The notes under the pieces were generated by a model. It was not told the DNA's origin. It ran no database searches and saw only the letters and a list, made by a program, of their open reading frames with translations. A stretch of DNA of 64,000 nt. Origin: Paraburkholderia flava (GTDB lineage: Bacteria; Pseudomonadota; Gammaproteobacteria; Burkholderiales; Burkholderiaceae). A program made the translations under genes and the position numbers. This document shows, in pieces, positions 46,022-56,240 of the stretch. The stretch is from positions 1,834,152 through 1,898,151 of the forward strand of contig NZ_SMRO01000001.1 of NCBI RefSeq assembly GCF_004359985.1. Reading direction: 5' to 3'. Numbering within the stretch: position 1 is the first letter of the stretch; each line of letters begins with the position of its first letter.

Positions 46022-47461
46022 ATGATAAAAAATCGCCGAGCTTCATTTTCGCTTCACCGGACCTGCGTGTCGCTCGCAGGCCTTGCGTTCCTCGCCGGCT
46101 GTGCCGCCACACCCGGAACCAGTCCGAAGTCCACTGGCTGGATCAAGGATGAGGTCGCCGACTCGTACGTCTTCGGTTATCCGCTCGTGCTGATGAGCGT
46201 CGCGCGCGACGCTGCAGTCGGCGACGACATCGGTCAGGCGCCGGTCAACACGCTGCGTCACGCACAGGCGTTGCCGCCTGTCGGCGCGTCGAACCCGACC
46301 ACGCCGAGTCTCGACACGCTCGACTCCACCGGCTGGCTCGACGTCGGCAACGAGCCGGTGCTGCTGTCGCTGCCCGACTCGCACGGCCGTTACGTCGACG
46401 CCCGCGCGCTCGATATGTGGACTAACGTCGTGTGGTCGACCGGCGCGCAGACCGTGGTTCGACCTGCGGGTCTGAAGGCGCAAACGATTGCGTTCGTCGG
46501 TCCGGGCTGGCAAGGCGATCTGCCGAAGGGCGTGAAGCGCTTCGACGTGCCGACCCGCAACCTGTGGCTGACTGTGCGCATCCAGTCCGCCGGCACACGC
46601 GATCTCGCGGCCGTGCGCAAGCTGCAGCGCGCGATCCGTCTCGCGCCTTTGAGCGCGTATGTCGCGAGCGACGCACGCACGTCGTCGGCTGCATCGACTG
46701 GTGCAGCATCCGCGCCGCGCGGCGGCAATCCTGCCGATGCCGCGCCGCCCGCGACACCGTCCGCGCAGGTCGCTGCGTTCGACGCGAGCACCTTCTTCAA
46801 CCGGCTCGCCGATGCGCTGCCGGACAACCCGCCGTCGCCCGCCGATCCGCACGCATTGAAGACGCTGTCCGATCTCGGCGTGACGCCCGGCGCACCGGCC
46901 GCACTGCCGACCGGCGCAAGCGATGCGATCGCCGCCGGTCTCGCCGACGGTCACGACCGCGTCGCGACGCCGCCGACGAACCTGCTGAACGCGAACGGCT
47001 GGAGCTGGTTCGGCGACGGTGTCGGCAACTATGGTCCCGACTACGGCCTGCGCGCGTATGCGGCGTTCGCGCAGCCGGGTATCGGCACGAAGGACGACGA
47101 AGTGCGCGCGACCGTATCGCTCGACAGCGACGGCCATCCGCTGAACGGCGCGAACCGTTATCTGATCCACTTCGCGCCGAACCAGCTGCCGCCGGTGCGC
47201 GGCTTCTGGTCGGTGACCGCGTACACGAAGGACGGTGCGCTCGGCGAGAGCGCGCCGGCGCATATCGCGGTCGGCGATCGCAACGGCGTGCGGCGCAATC
47301 GCGACGGTTCGGTCGACGTGACGGTATCGGCGGTGCGCACGAAAGCCGGCAACTGGCTGCCGGCACCGCGCGCCGACTTCCAGTTGATGATGCGTCTGTA
47401 CGCGCCGAAGCCGCAGGCCACCGACGGTTCGTGGTCGCCGCCGGCAGTGGTGCGTCAGTAG
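46022..47461 (+). CDS. DUF1254/DUF1214 lipoprotein, 479 aa
   Basis: A lipoprotein signal (MIKNRRASFSLHRTCVSLAG, core and lipobox LAGC at about residue 27) is followed by DUF1254 (YVFGYPLVLMSVARDAAVGD) and the C-terminal DUF1214 (YLIHFAPNQLPPVRGFWSVT, AYTKDGAL). These proteins are periplasmic, of unknown function, widespread in Burkholderiales. A ~90-residue Ala/Pro-rich insertion (TSSAASTGAASAPRGG) separates the domains. ATG 46022 is preferred over 45920 for the signal peptide. It is probably monocistronic. Confidence 0.88.
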   Translation: MIKNRRASFSLHRTCVSLAGLAFLAGCAATPGTSPKSTGWIKDEVADSYVFGYPLVLMSVARDAAVGDDIGQAPVNTLRHAQALPPVGASNPTTPSLDTLDSTGWLDVGNEPVLLSLPDSHGRYVDARALDMWTNVVWSTGAQTVVRPAGLKAQTIAFVGPGWQGDLPKGVKRFDVPTRNLWLTVRIQSAGTRDLAAVRKLQRAIRLAPLSAYVASDARTSSAASTGAASAPRGGNPADAAPPATPSAQVAAFDASTFFNRLADALPDNPPSPADPHALKTLSDLGVTPGAPAALPTGASDAIAAGLADGHDRVATPPTNLLNANGWSWFGDGVGNYGPDYGLRAYAAFAQPGIGTKDDEVRATVSLDSDGHPLNGANRYLIHFAPNQLPPVRGFWSVTAYTKDGALGESAPAHIAVGDRNGVRRNRDGSVDVTVSAVRTKAGNWLPAPRADFQLMMRLYAPKPQATDGSWSPPAVVRQ

Positions 47462-47738
47462 GGCATCTCGAAGGGTATCGAGTAGTACGCTTTTAATCGT
47501 GCAGTTCGCCCGGCCACGCAAGCGGCCGGGCATGCCGTCTCCGGCGGATGCAGCCTGTCCGGAGCACGGGCACGCCGATGCGCACCACATGGTGCGATGG
47601 CTGTCGCAGTGAAACTGTCGCAGTGAGATTTCTTTCGGTTTGCCTGTCTCGAAATTTCCAGGACGTATACTTCGTCCAGTCTGGACTTTCGTAGTATCGC
47701 GGCGGCGTGGCCGCCGCATCACCGGTGAACGAACACGC

Positions 47739-50700
47739 ATGGCAAGCCTCGATAAAGCAAAGCTCGCTTCTTCCCTTCAGGCTGTGCGCAACGTCGCGCA
47801 CGCTCGCCGCACGCGGCGCATCCTGATCGGCCTGTTGATCTTCCTGGTCCTGTTCGGGCTCTTCGGTTTCTTGGCGGCACCGCCGCTGATCCGTCATATC
47901 GCCGAGCAGCAACTGAGCAAGCAACTCGACCGGCCGGCCACCATCGGCCGCATCGCGCTCAATCCGTACACGCTCAATTTCGAAGCCGATAGCGTGCATA
48001 TCGGCGAGCGGGGCGGTGCCGGCGATTTCGTCGACATTGCGCGGCTGATCGTGCGGCCGTCGTGGTCGTCGCTGTTCCGTGCGGCGCCGATCGTCGATGA
48101 AGTGCAGGTCGATTCGCCGCGTTTCCACATCATTCGCTACGACGCGCAGCGCTTCAATTTCACCGACCTGATCGAGAAGTTCTCGAAACAGCCGTCCACG
48201 CCGTCGAGCAAGCCGACGCTGTTCTCGGTGTCGAACATTCGCGTCGAAAACGGCCGGATCGATTTTGACGACCGCCTGCTCGGCATGAAGCACGTTATCG
48301 ATCAATGGAAGCTCGGCATTCCGTTCATCGCGACGCTGCCGTCGAAGACCGACATCTTCGTGCAGCCGCTGCTGCGCGCGCGTATCGACGGCAGCCCGCT
48401 CGCAATCGACGGCAAGACCAAGCCGTTCGCGGCATCGCGCGAATCGGAAGTGGCGCTGCGCTTCGACGGCCTCGACGTGCCGCAACTGCTGTCGTACGTA
48501 CCGACGAAGCTGCCGGTCACGGTGCGCACCGGCAAATTGTCGAGCGATCTGAAGCTGAACTTCGTGATGTCCGGCGATGCGCCGACGCTGAGCGTCACCG
48601 GCACCGTCGATCTCGCTGACGTCGATGCACGCGATGCGCAGAACGCGCCGTTCGTGTCGGTGCATCAGCTGCACGTCGCAGCGGGGATGCTCGAGCCGTT
48701 GAAGAACGTCTATCGTTTCGACGATATCCGTATCGATGCGCCGACCGTCGCGCTTGCTCGCGATAAGGCCGGGGTGTTGAGCGTGCAGAAGATGTTTGCA
48801 CCGGCGCCGGCAACGGCTGCAGCATCGACACCCGCCGCAGCGTCAGCTCCGGCGAAAGCAGCGGCAGCATCCGGCGCCGCGTCCACACCCGCAGAAGCTA
48901 ACGACGCAGACAAAACCCCCGCCCCGCTCGACCTGTCGATCAAGCGCTTTGAACTCACCGACGGCACCGTGAACTTCCGCGACGACTCGGCTGCGCAGCC
49001 GGTCGCGCTCAACGTCACGCAGATGTCGGCAACGCTCGCCGACTTCGCGATGCTCGCGAAAACGCCCGCGCACTACGCGTTCGCCGCGTCGTTGAAGCAA
49101 GGCGGTTCGGTCGCGGCGTCGGGCTCGTTCACGCTCGCGACGCAAACCGCCGACGCGAAGCTCGACGTGAAGTCGTTGCCGCTGCCGCTCGCGCAACCGT
49201 ACCTCGCGTCGGCGACGTCCGCGCGGATCGCGGACGGCACGGTGTCCGCCGCCGTGAACCTGAACACGAACTGGGGCAAGTCGCCCCTCGACTTGAAGGT
49301 CAGCGACAGCACCGTGACGTTGCAGTCGCTGAAAGTGAACGCGGCCGATTCGAAAGAGCCGGCGCTCGCGCTCGCGCAGGCCGACGCGAAGATCGGCCAG
49401 GTCGATGTGGCTGCGCAGAAGGCAACGGTGTCGAGCGTCGATGTGACGGGGCTCGTCGTGAACGCGCGCCGGATGAAAGACGGCCGCATCGATCTCGCGG
49501 AACTGGCGAACCCGCCGCACGGAGTGGCGGCGCAGCGTGAAGCGCGGCCCGCAGCAAAGGCATCGTCATCGTCGAAAGACGCCGCATGGCATTACACGAT
49601 CGGCGAGCTGAACCTGAAAGACGGCACCGCGAACTTCACCGACGAAACGACGCCGCGTCCGGTGAAACTCGCCGTCACGCCGATCCAGCTGAAAGTGCAG
49701 CAGATCAGCGACGATATGAGCCACCCGCTGCCGATCGATCTGCACGCCACATTGAATCGCAAGGGCACGCTCGGCGTGACCGGCAACGTCACCGCGAGCC
49801 CGCTGAAACTCGCGCTGAAAATCGACGCGAACCGGCTCGACGCGGCGGCGTTCGAACCGTACTTCGGCGGCAAGCTGAACGCGACCATCGCGAGCGCGTT
49901 GCTGAACGCGAGCGGTGACGTCGCGCTTTCGCAGGCGAAGGCGCTGGACGTGACGTATCGCGGCGACGTCGCGCTCGTCGACGTGCGGATGCTCGACAAG
50001 GCGACCTCCGATCCGTTCGCCGGCTGGCGTTCGCTCGCGCTGACGAACCTCAAGGCGCGCTACGACGAACACGGCACCGACGTCGACGCGGGCCGCGTCA
50101 CGTTCTCGAATTTCTACGGACGCGTGTTGCTCGACGCGCAGGGCAAGCTGAACCTGAGCGATGTCGTCGCACACGAAACCGGCGAGGCGCAGTCGCTGAC
50201 GCGCGACAAGAACGCGAAGGGCGAGCCGATTCCGCTGACACCGCAGGCCGCATCGGAAGCGGCCGTCTCGGCGCCCCGTCCCGCATCGGGCCCGGCGCCG
50301 ACGGTGACCGCCGCGACGCCGCCGCAAAGTCCGGTGAAGCTGCATTTCGGCCAGCTGCTGCTGCAGGATGGCCGCGTCACGTACACCGACAACTTCATCA
50401 AGCCGAACTACACGGCGAACCTCGTGAGCATCACCGGCAAGATCGGCGCGTTCGGTACGCAGTCGACGGTGGCTGCACCCGTCGACGTCGCCGCGAAGCT
50501 CGCGGCGAACGGACCGCTGTCGATTCGTGGCACGGTCAACCCGCTGATCGCGAAGCCCGCGCTCGATCTGACCGCAAGCGCACACGACATCGAGCTGACC
50601 AACCTCACGCCGTATGCGGCGAAGTACGCGGGTTATCCGATCACGAAGGGCAAGCTCAACGTCGATCTGCACTACAAGCTCGACAACGACCAGCTGACCG

Positions 50701-51521
50701 CGAACAACCACATCTTCATCGACCAGCTGACGTTCGGCGATCACATCGACAACGACACCGCGACGAAGCTGCCGGTGCGCCTCGCCATTTCGCTGCTGAA
50801 AAACTCACGCGGCGAAATCGACGTGAACATTCCGGTGTCCGGCTCGCTGTCGAACCCCGAGTTCAGCATCGGCGGGCTGATCTGGCATGCGGTGCTGAAC
50901 CTGCTGCAGAAGGCGGTGACCGCACCGTTCTCGCTACTCGCGAACGCGTTCGGCGGCGGTGGCGAAGAACTCGGCTACGTCGAGTTCGATCCGGGCTCGG
51001 CGAAGCTGTCCGATGCGGCGACGAAGAAGCTCGACACGATCGCGAAGGCGCTCGCGGACAAACCGTCGGTGAAGATCGACCTGATCGGCCGCGTCGATCC
51101 GGCCGCCGACGAACCCGCGCTGCGCACCGCGTACGTCGAACGCCTCGTCAAGCAGCAGAAGATCAAGGACACGGTGGGCAATGGCGAAAGCGTCGATACG
51201 TCGTCGGTGACGGTCGATCCGGGCGAGTACGACAAGTACCTCGCGAAGGCGTACAAGTCGGCGGACTTCAAGAAGCCGCGCAACTTCGTCGGCCTGACGA
51301 AAACGCTGCCCGCCGACGAGATGAAGGCCGCGATCGCCGAGCATGCACCGGTCAACGACGCGTCGCTGCGCGACCTCGCGCAACGGCGCGCGCAAAGCGT
51401 GCAGCAGTACTTCGACGGCAAGATCGACAGCAGCCGGATCTTCATCGTCGCGCCGAAGTTGACTGCGGACGGCATCAAGGACAAGGGCGCGGCGACGCGG
51501 GTGGACTTTGGGTTGAAGTGA
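47739..51521 (+). CDS. DUF748 (AsmA-like) envelope protein, 1260 aa
   Basis: One N-terminal membrane anchor (about residues 28-48: LIGLLIFLVLFGLFGFLAAP), then a very long periplasmic beta-rich repeat region of the DUF748/AsmA type, for instance RIDFDDRLLGMKHVIDQWKL, LDLSIKRFELTDGTVNFRDD and YTIGELNLKDGTANFTDETT. Two Ala-rich linkers interrupt it. The C-terminus (YVEFDPGSAKLSDAATKKLD) resembles the OmpA-type start of a peptidoglycan-binding-like module, although it ends with many charged residues. AsmA-like proteins are thought to bridge membranes and carry phospholipid. ATG 47739. Confidence 0.85.
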   Translation: MASLDKAKLASSLQAVRNVAHARRTRRILIGLLIFLVLFGLFGFLAAPPLIRHIAEQQLSKQLDRPATIGRIALNPYTLNFEADSVHIGERGGAGDFVDIARLIVRPSWSSLFRAAPIVDEVQVDSPRFHIIRYDAQRFNFTDLIEKFSKQPSTPSSKPTLFSVSNIRVENGRIDFDDRLLGMKHVIDQWKLGIPFIATLPSKTDIFVQPLLRARIDGSPLAIDGKTKPFAASRESEVALRFDGLDVPQLLSYVPTKLPVTVRTGKLSSDLKLNFVMSGDAPTLSVTGTVDLADVDARDAQNAPFVSVHQLHVAAGMLEPLKNVYRFDDIRIDAPTVALARDKAGVLSVQKMFAPAPATAAASTPAAASAPAKAAAASGAASTPAEANDADKTPAPLDLSIKRFELTDGTVNFRDDSAAQPVALNVTQMSATLADFAMLAKTPAHYAFAASLKQGGSVAASGSFTLATQTADAKLDVKSLPLPLAQPYLASATSARIADGTVSAAVNLNTNWGKSPLDLKVSDSTVTLQSLKVNAADSKEPALALAQADAKIGQVDVAAQKATVSSVDVTGLVVNARRMKDGRIDLAELANPPHGVAAQREARPAAKASSSSKDAAWHYTIGELNLKDGTANFTDETTPRPVKLAVTPIQLKVQQISDDMSHPLPIDLHATLNRKGTLGVTGNVTASPLKLALKIDANRLDAAAFEPYFGGKLNATIASALLNASGDVALSQAKALDVTYRGDVALVDVRMLDKATSDPFAGWRSLALTNLKARYDEHGTDVDAGRVTFSNFYGRVLLDAQGKLNLSDVVAHETGEAQSLTRDKNAKGEPIPLTPQAASEAAVSAPRPASGPAPTVTAATPPQSPVKLHFGQLLLQDGRVTYTDNFIKPNYTANLVSITGKIGAFGTQSTVAAPVDVAAKLAANGPLSIRGTVNPLIAKPALDLTASAHDIELTNLTPYAAKYAGYPITKGKLNVDLHYKLDNDQLTANNHIFIDQLTFGDHIDNDTATKLPVRLAISLLKNSRGEIDVNIPVSGSLSNPEFSIGGLIWHAVLNLLQKAVTAPFSLLANAFGGGGEELGYVEFDPGSAKLSDAATKKLDTIAKALADKPSVKIDLIGRVDPAADEPALRTAYVERLVKQQKIKDTVGNGESVDTSSVTVDPGEYDKYLAKAYKSADFKKPRNFVGLTKTLPADEMKAAIAEHAPVNDASLRDLAQRRAQSVQQYFDGKIDSSRIFIVAPKLTADGIKDKGAATRVDFGLK

Positions 51522-51579
51522 CGGCGGTTCACGCGTGAAGCTTCGTTCGCGGTGGGACGGCAGACAACGGGAGAGCGGT

Positions 51580-51833
51580 ATGCCGGCCAGCGCGCTATGT
51601 CCGACGTTGCAGTTCGTGCCGCTTCCGTTCACCAGGAAGGCGTGGGATGCCGGCGATTGCCATGTGCGACGTCTTGGCCCGCATCGTTTCCGTTCAACGA
51701 GAGGGAGCGGAATGTTCGCCAGCGCCATGCGCGACGTCGTAGCCAGCATCGTTTCCGTTCAGCGGGAGGGCGTGGAATGTCGGCCATCGCCGTGCACGAC
51801 GTCGTAGCCCGTACCGCTTTCGTCGTGCGGGGT
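51580..51833 (+). repeat. Four imperfect 65-bp direct repeats with internal start sites
   Basis: Units begin with ATG at 51580, 51647, 51712 and 51777 (spacing 67, 65 and 65 nt) and the last is cut at 57 nt where the DUF3142 ATG (51834) begins. Units 2 and 3 are nearly identical, e.g. both contain GCATCGTTTCCGTTCA. Each ends in a GGGAG or GGAAG site followed by the next unit's ATG, so every unit brings a ribosome site and start codon, and because 65 is not a multiple of 3 the frame shifts at each unit. Confidence 0.85.
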
Positions 51834-53036
51834 ATGCGGCGTCGGGGCTTCTGGTTTGTCGTCGCATGTGCGTTGCTGGCGCTCACCGGTTGCGGCAAAC
51901 CGGTGCAGCCGCTGCCGAATGACGCATACGTGTGGCAGCGCGTGTGGACCGACGGCGTCGTCGCGGCGATGCGCGAAAGCAGCGGGCTTGTCGGTACGTG
52001 GCATGTGCTGGCCGCGGAACTCGATGCACGCGCCCATTGGAACGACGTGACGCCCGACTGGAACGCGCTCGTGTCTGCGCATACGCAGGTGGTGGCAGTG
52101 GTGCGGATCGACGGCACGCTCGATCGTCTTGACGACGCAGCTTCGATCACTCATATCGCGGTGGTACTCGATGCGTGGAAGCGTCGCGGCGTGAATGTCG
52201 CGGGCGTCGAGATCGATCACGACTGCGCGACCGCCCGGCTCGCCGGTTATCAACGCTTTCTCGCGACGCTGCGCACGCGGCTCGATCCGTCCATCAAGCT
52301 GTCGATCACCGCGCTGCCGACCTGGCTCGACAGTCCCGCTGCGCTCGACGGCGTGCTCGCGCAAACAGACGAAGCGGTGCTACAGGTGCATGCGGTGATG
52401 AATCCGGTGCAGGGTCTGTTCGACGACACGCGTGCGCTCGCGTGGATGCACGCGTTCGCGGGGCACAGTCGTCATCCGTGGCGTGTCGCGTTGCCGACGT
52501 ACGGCACGCGCGTAACGTGGAGCCGCGACGGTCGCGTGACCGGTATCGAAAGCGAGCGGCCGACTTTAGCGTCCGGCGATCTCGCGCACGAACTCGTCGC
52601 GCAGCCCGGAGAGATTTCCGCGTTTGCCGCGCGCATCGCGAAGGAGCGGCCCGACGGGCTCGCGGGCATCGTGTGGTTCCGCCTGCCCACCGACGATGAC
52701 ACGCGCGCATGGAGCCTCGCGACGTGGCGCGCGGTGCTCGCGCACGCGCCGCTGCAACCCGAGTTGACGGTCCGCGCGAATGAAGCAGCCGGTTCGGCGG
52801 CCCGCGATCTCGTGCTCGTGAACGCGGGCAACGCGGATGCGCCGCTGCCGGCACGCATCCGCGTCGATGCAGGCTGCGCTGCCGCCGACGGTATCAACGG
52901 CTACGTGATCGATCGCGATAGCCGAAGTCTGTTTCTCCGACGCGCGCAGGATGGGCTGCTGCGCGCGGGTCGCCAGCGCACGGTCGGCTGGATTCGCTGC
53001 AACCAGGGAACGCCTGCTCTTCATGTCGAACCATAA
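51834..53036 (+). CDS. DUF3142 lipoprotein, 400 aa
   Basis: MRRRGFWFVVACALLALTGC is a lipoprotein signal with lipobox LTGC (Cys20). The mature protein is a DUF3142 TIM-barrel-like domain: DAYVWQRVWTDGVVAAMRES, VVAVVRIDGTLDRL, GVEIDHDCATARLAGYQRFL, a pattern reminiscent of glycoside-hydrolase-type enzymes, although the function is unknown. An in-frame ATG at 51777, with GGAGG 7 nt upstream, gives a 19-residue longer N-terminus, so translation may begin in the repeat. It overlaps the next gene by 14 nt. Confidence 0.82.
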   Translation: MRRRGFWFVVACALLALTGCGKPVQPLPNDAYVWQRVWTDGVVAAMRESSGLVGTWHVLAAELDARAHWNDVTPDWNALVSAHTQVVAVVRIDGTLDRLDDAASITHIAVVLDAWKRRGVNVAGVEIDHDCATARLAGYQRFLATLRTRLDPSIKLSITALPTWLDSPAALDGVLAQTDEAVLQVHAVMNPVQGLFDDTRALAWMHAFAGHSRHPWRVALPTYGTRVTWSRDGRVTGIESERPTLASGDLAHELVAQPGEISAFAARIAKERPDGLAGIVWFRLPTDDDTRAWSLATWRAVLAHAPLQPELTVRANEAAGSAARDLVLVNAGNADAPLPARIRVDAGCAAADGINGYVIDRDSRSLFLRRAQDGLLRAGRQRTVGWIRCNQGTPALHVEP

Positions 53037-55908
53037 GAAACCCGTCGCTCTCGCGATTGCGGCCGCCATCGCTACTGTGGCGATTGTCGTGATGGCGTGC
53101 GGTCCGGAATTCCCGCTGCAACTGCTCGACGATCGCGCGGGCACGTTGAAGAGCACGCCGTCGAACACGTTCGCCTACGAAGCGGCGCATCTCGTGAAGC
53201 CCGCCGACAGTTTGAAGGCGTACGAGGCGACGCCGGCCGCGCTGACTTCTGCAGTCCCCGATCACTCGTCGGATCTGCCAGGCAACGGGACGCTGAACGC
53301 GGCCCAGCTCGCGACGGTCAGCGCGATGCGTGATCTCGGCGACGGCGACGCGGCGTACGCGCGCGGCGAGGGTTTGCCGGAGTCGGTGCGGTTGTACTTC
53401 GCTGGCGTCGTCGATGAGGTGCACGCGGAAGCGCCGTTGCCGGATTGCGATGCGAAAGCGGCGGGAGCAGCGAGCGGGGCTAAAGTCGCTGGCGCGGTGA
53501 ACGCAGCGAGTGCAGCGAATGCGGCGAGCTCAACCGATGCAGCGAGCGAGGCCAGCGTCGCAAGTGCCAGCGTTGCGACAGGTGTCGCCAATGTCGCAAG
53601 CACAGCAAGCTCGACCAGCACGGCAAGCACGCCAAACAGCACGACAACCCCGGCAACAGCAACCCGCGCAGCCGATACATCCAGCAATGCCAGCGCGACT
53701 CACGCAACCAACGCAGCAACGACTACCGCCAACGCGGCCAGTCCCCTCGCCAAACCCACCGCCACCACAAAAGCCGCCTGCCGCGCGGACCGCAAACACG
53801 CGCAGGCCATCGCCGCCGTAGACAAACAAAACGCCCAGCGGCGCTTCCAGGCCGCGCTCGATGTACCCGCCGCGACCGCCGGCCCGGGCGCAGTGTGGGT
53901 CGCGTACGCGCTCGGCGAGATGCATAAGCGCGCGTCGTCCGAAGCCGGCTACGACTTCGCCGACGAGACCCGCGCGGCGCAACGCGCGTTCGCGGTCGCA
54001 CGCGAACGGGCTCGCGCGGGCGCAGCGGACCCGTCGGGACTGGCCGTCTTCAGCTACGGCGAAGAGGCGCTGCTGTTCCTCCGGTCATCCTCCAAAGGGC
54101 AGTGCGACGACACCGACCTGACCGGCCGCACCGCGTGCGTCGACGCGATCGATCCGGCCGACATGAATCGCGCGGTCGGGCTGTATGCGGAGCAGGCGGC
54201 GCGCGGCTCGGCCATCGGGTTCCAGTCGCTGGTGCTGATCGCATCGTGGGCGCTGAGCAGTCCCGCGCGTGCGACGCGTCTGATCGGCAATCCTTTGACG
54301 CAGCGCCTGCTCGTCGCGTACGGGCTCGCGCGTGTCGGCGACGTGGTCAACGACGATCCCTCAAGCACGACCGACTACTACGCGATGCTCGACGTCACCG
54401 GTCATCTGGGCTATGCGGACGTCGCGCGTGGCACGCCGCATGTGAAGCCGAATCCGGTGCTGGAAACGCTCGTCGATGCGATCCGTCAGCAGGGCATCGC
54501 GCAGCCGGCCGGCGCGGACCGGCTGGCTGCGCTCGCGTATCGGACCGGACGCTACGATCTCGCGCGCACGCTGATCGCACACGACAACAGTGCGCTTTCC
54601 AGCTGGGTGCGCGCGAAGCTCGCGTTGCGCGACGGCGACGTGGCCAGCGCGGCGCGTGCGTATGCGGAGGCATCGAAGGCATTTCCGGTGATCGACGGAA
54701 GTCTCGACGCCGGCAGCGTTGCGCTTGTGAAGGGCGAGCAGGGCGTGCTCGCGCTGTCGCGCGGCCAGTACCTGGTAGCGCTCGACCAGCTGTACGCGGC
54801 GACGCAGCGCGCGCGTGCCGGCGTGGTCACTGACGATCCCTATGCCGGCACGGATGGCGGCAGCGTCGGCTATCAGCAGGACATGGCGTACATCGCCGAG
54901 CGCGTGCTGACCACCGACGAACTGAAAACCTGGGTCGACGCGCACGCGCCGGCCACCGCGACCGTGCCGCTACCGGCCGGCTTCGCGGCGTTCACGCCGG
55001 AGCAGTTCTACGCGTGGCGAGCCCAGCACACGCGCACGCTCGCGGACAGCCTGCGCCTGCTGCTTGCGCGACGGCTCGTGCGCGACGGTCGGGTGGACGA
55101 CGCGCTGCCGTACTTCCCCGCCGACGACGACGCGCGTTTCGTCGACGTCGACTATACCGGCAGCGGCAACGGCTACAAGGTCACCGCATGGAAGGTCCGC
55201 GACTGGGCCGCCGCGTACGGCGCGGCGTTGCACGACGCACAGCACGCATGGAGCCGCAACGCGCGGGCGCGCGGCTGGTTCGACGCGGCGACGCTCGCGC
55301 GCGAGCACGGCATGGAAATCATGGGCTACGAACAGGACCCGGATTTCGCGACCTTCGATGGCATGTTCCCGCATGGAGTCGGACGCCGGGGCCCGATGGT
55401 GGCTGCCTACCTGACGAGTGCGTCGGCGCCGCAACCGCCACGCGATACACCCGCGCAGCGCGCCGCCGCCGATCTGCCCGGACCGTTCGTCACCGACGGC
55501 GAACGGCACCGCTACGCATCGAGCGAGGCGAAGCCCAACGAGCGCTTCCACTACCGCGCCATCGCCGCCGACGAAGCGGGTTCCGCCGCCGACCTGCTGC
55601 CGCCTCGCTCACAGGCCTTCGCGGCCGTGCTATGCCACGGCGCGAACTTCGCATCCGACGACGCCGACCGCGCAGCCGCGTTGTACCAGCGCTACGTGAA
55701 GCAGGGCGCGGCCGTGCCGTTCGCCGCGCATTTCGGCCGCGACTGTCCGGCGCCGGATTTCAGTGCCGCCGCGCGCTTCCCTTATGTGCATGCATGGCGG
55801 ATCACGCGCTACTGGGTGCATCGCCATCTGTATGTGCCGGTGGCCGTGCTGTTCATCGGCCTGGCGGGCATCGGCGGATGGTTCTACCGGCGTCGCCGGG
55901 TGGGTTGA
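53023..55908 (+). CDS. Large lipoprotein with C-terminal membrane span, 961 aa
   Basis: It begins with a hydrophobic signal and a lipobox-like VMAC (Cys26, IVVMACGPEF). Residues ~144-253 are low complexity (Ala, Ser, Thr, Asn), perhaps a glycosylated or flexible stalk. The following 600 residues are helical, TPR-like in feel (e.g. AAQRAFAVARERARAGAADP). The C-terminus has a membrane span (LYVPVAVLFIGLAGIGGWFY) and a basic RRRRVG end. The family is not recognised. Start ATG 53023 lies inside the DUF3142 gene (14-nt overlap), so the two are coupled and probably work together at the cell surface. Confidence 0.72.
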   Translation: MSNHKKPVALAIAAAIATVAIVVMACGPEFPLQLLDDRAGTLKSTPSNTFAYEAAHLVKPADSLKAYEATPAALTSAVPDHSSDLPGNGTLNAAQLATVSAMRDLGDGDAAYARGEGLPESVRLYFAGVVDEVHAEAPLPDCDAKAAGAASGAKVAGAVNAASAANAASSTDAASEASVASASVATGVANVASTASSTSTASTPNSTTTPATATRAADTSSNASATHATNAATTTANAASPLAKPTATTKAACRADRKHAQAIAAVDKQNAQRRFQAALDVPAATAGPGAVWVAYALGEMHKRASSEAGYDFADETRAAQRAFAVARERARAGAADPSGLAVFSYGEEALLFLRSSSKGQCDDTDLTGRTACVDAIDPADMNRAVGLYAEQAARGSAIGFQSLVLIASWALSSPARATRLIGNPLTQRLLVAYGLARVGDVVNDDPSSTTDYYAMLDVTGHLGYADVARGTPHVKPNPVLETLVDAIRQQGIAQPAGADRLAALAYRTGRYDLARTLIAHDNSALSSWVRAKLALRDGDVASAARAYAEASKAFPVIDGSLDAGSVALVKGEQGVLALSRGQYLVALDQLYAATQRARAGVVTDDPYAGTDGGSVGYQQDMAYIAERVLTTDELKTWVDAHAPATATVPLPAGFAAFTPEQFYAWRAQHTRTLADSLRLLLARRLVRDGRVDDALPYFPADDDARFVDVDYTGSGNGYKVTAWKVRDWAAAYGAALHDAQHAWSRNARARGWFDAATLAREHGMEIMGYEQDPDFATFDGMFPHGVGRRGPMVAAYLTSASAPQPPRDTPAQRAAADLPGPFVTDGERHRYASSEAKPNERFHYRAIAADEAGSAADLLPPRSQAFAAVLCHGANFASDDADRAAALYQRYVKQGAAVPFAAHFGRDCPAPDFSAAARFPYVHAWRITRYWVHRHLYVPVAVLFIGLAGIGGWFYRRRRVG

Positions 55909-56240
55909 ACGGCGGTCGATCGACGGATAGGACGGGCTCGGCGGCCCTGTCGTGGTTTGACAGTGGCTTGACAGCGACTTCACGGCGGCTTCGCCGTAGC
56001 CCGGCAGTAATCGGCCGGTAGCCGGCCCGCATTCACCCTCCTGGCATGCGGCCGATTGCGCGCTTTTGCAACGAACTCCGATCGAACCCGTTTCAGAGGT
56101 TTTTCCCCGTATGGGGCACCGCCCGCGCGGTGTATCCTCCGCACTGGCGCCCTGTTTAGCGGGTTTTCCGAAACATCCGGTTAGCGGGTGGCGGGCGCTT
56201 CGCGTTTTCCCTTCGTCCTGATTTGAGAGTTCTTCGAAAC
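55909..56240. other. Leader region of the wsp operon, 332 nt
   Basis: It separates the 961-aa gene from wspA and should contain the wsp promoter. TTGACA sequences at about 55958 and 55973 could be -35 elements, but a convincing -10 was not identified. No gene is seen. Confidence 0.4.

Noticed and set aside
51580..51833. CRISPR array
   Set aside because: The four repeats are adjacent with no spacers, long (65 bp) and imperfect; no cas genes are nearby.
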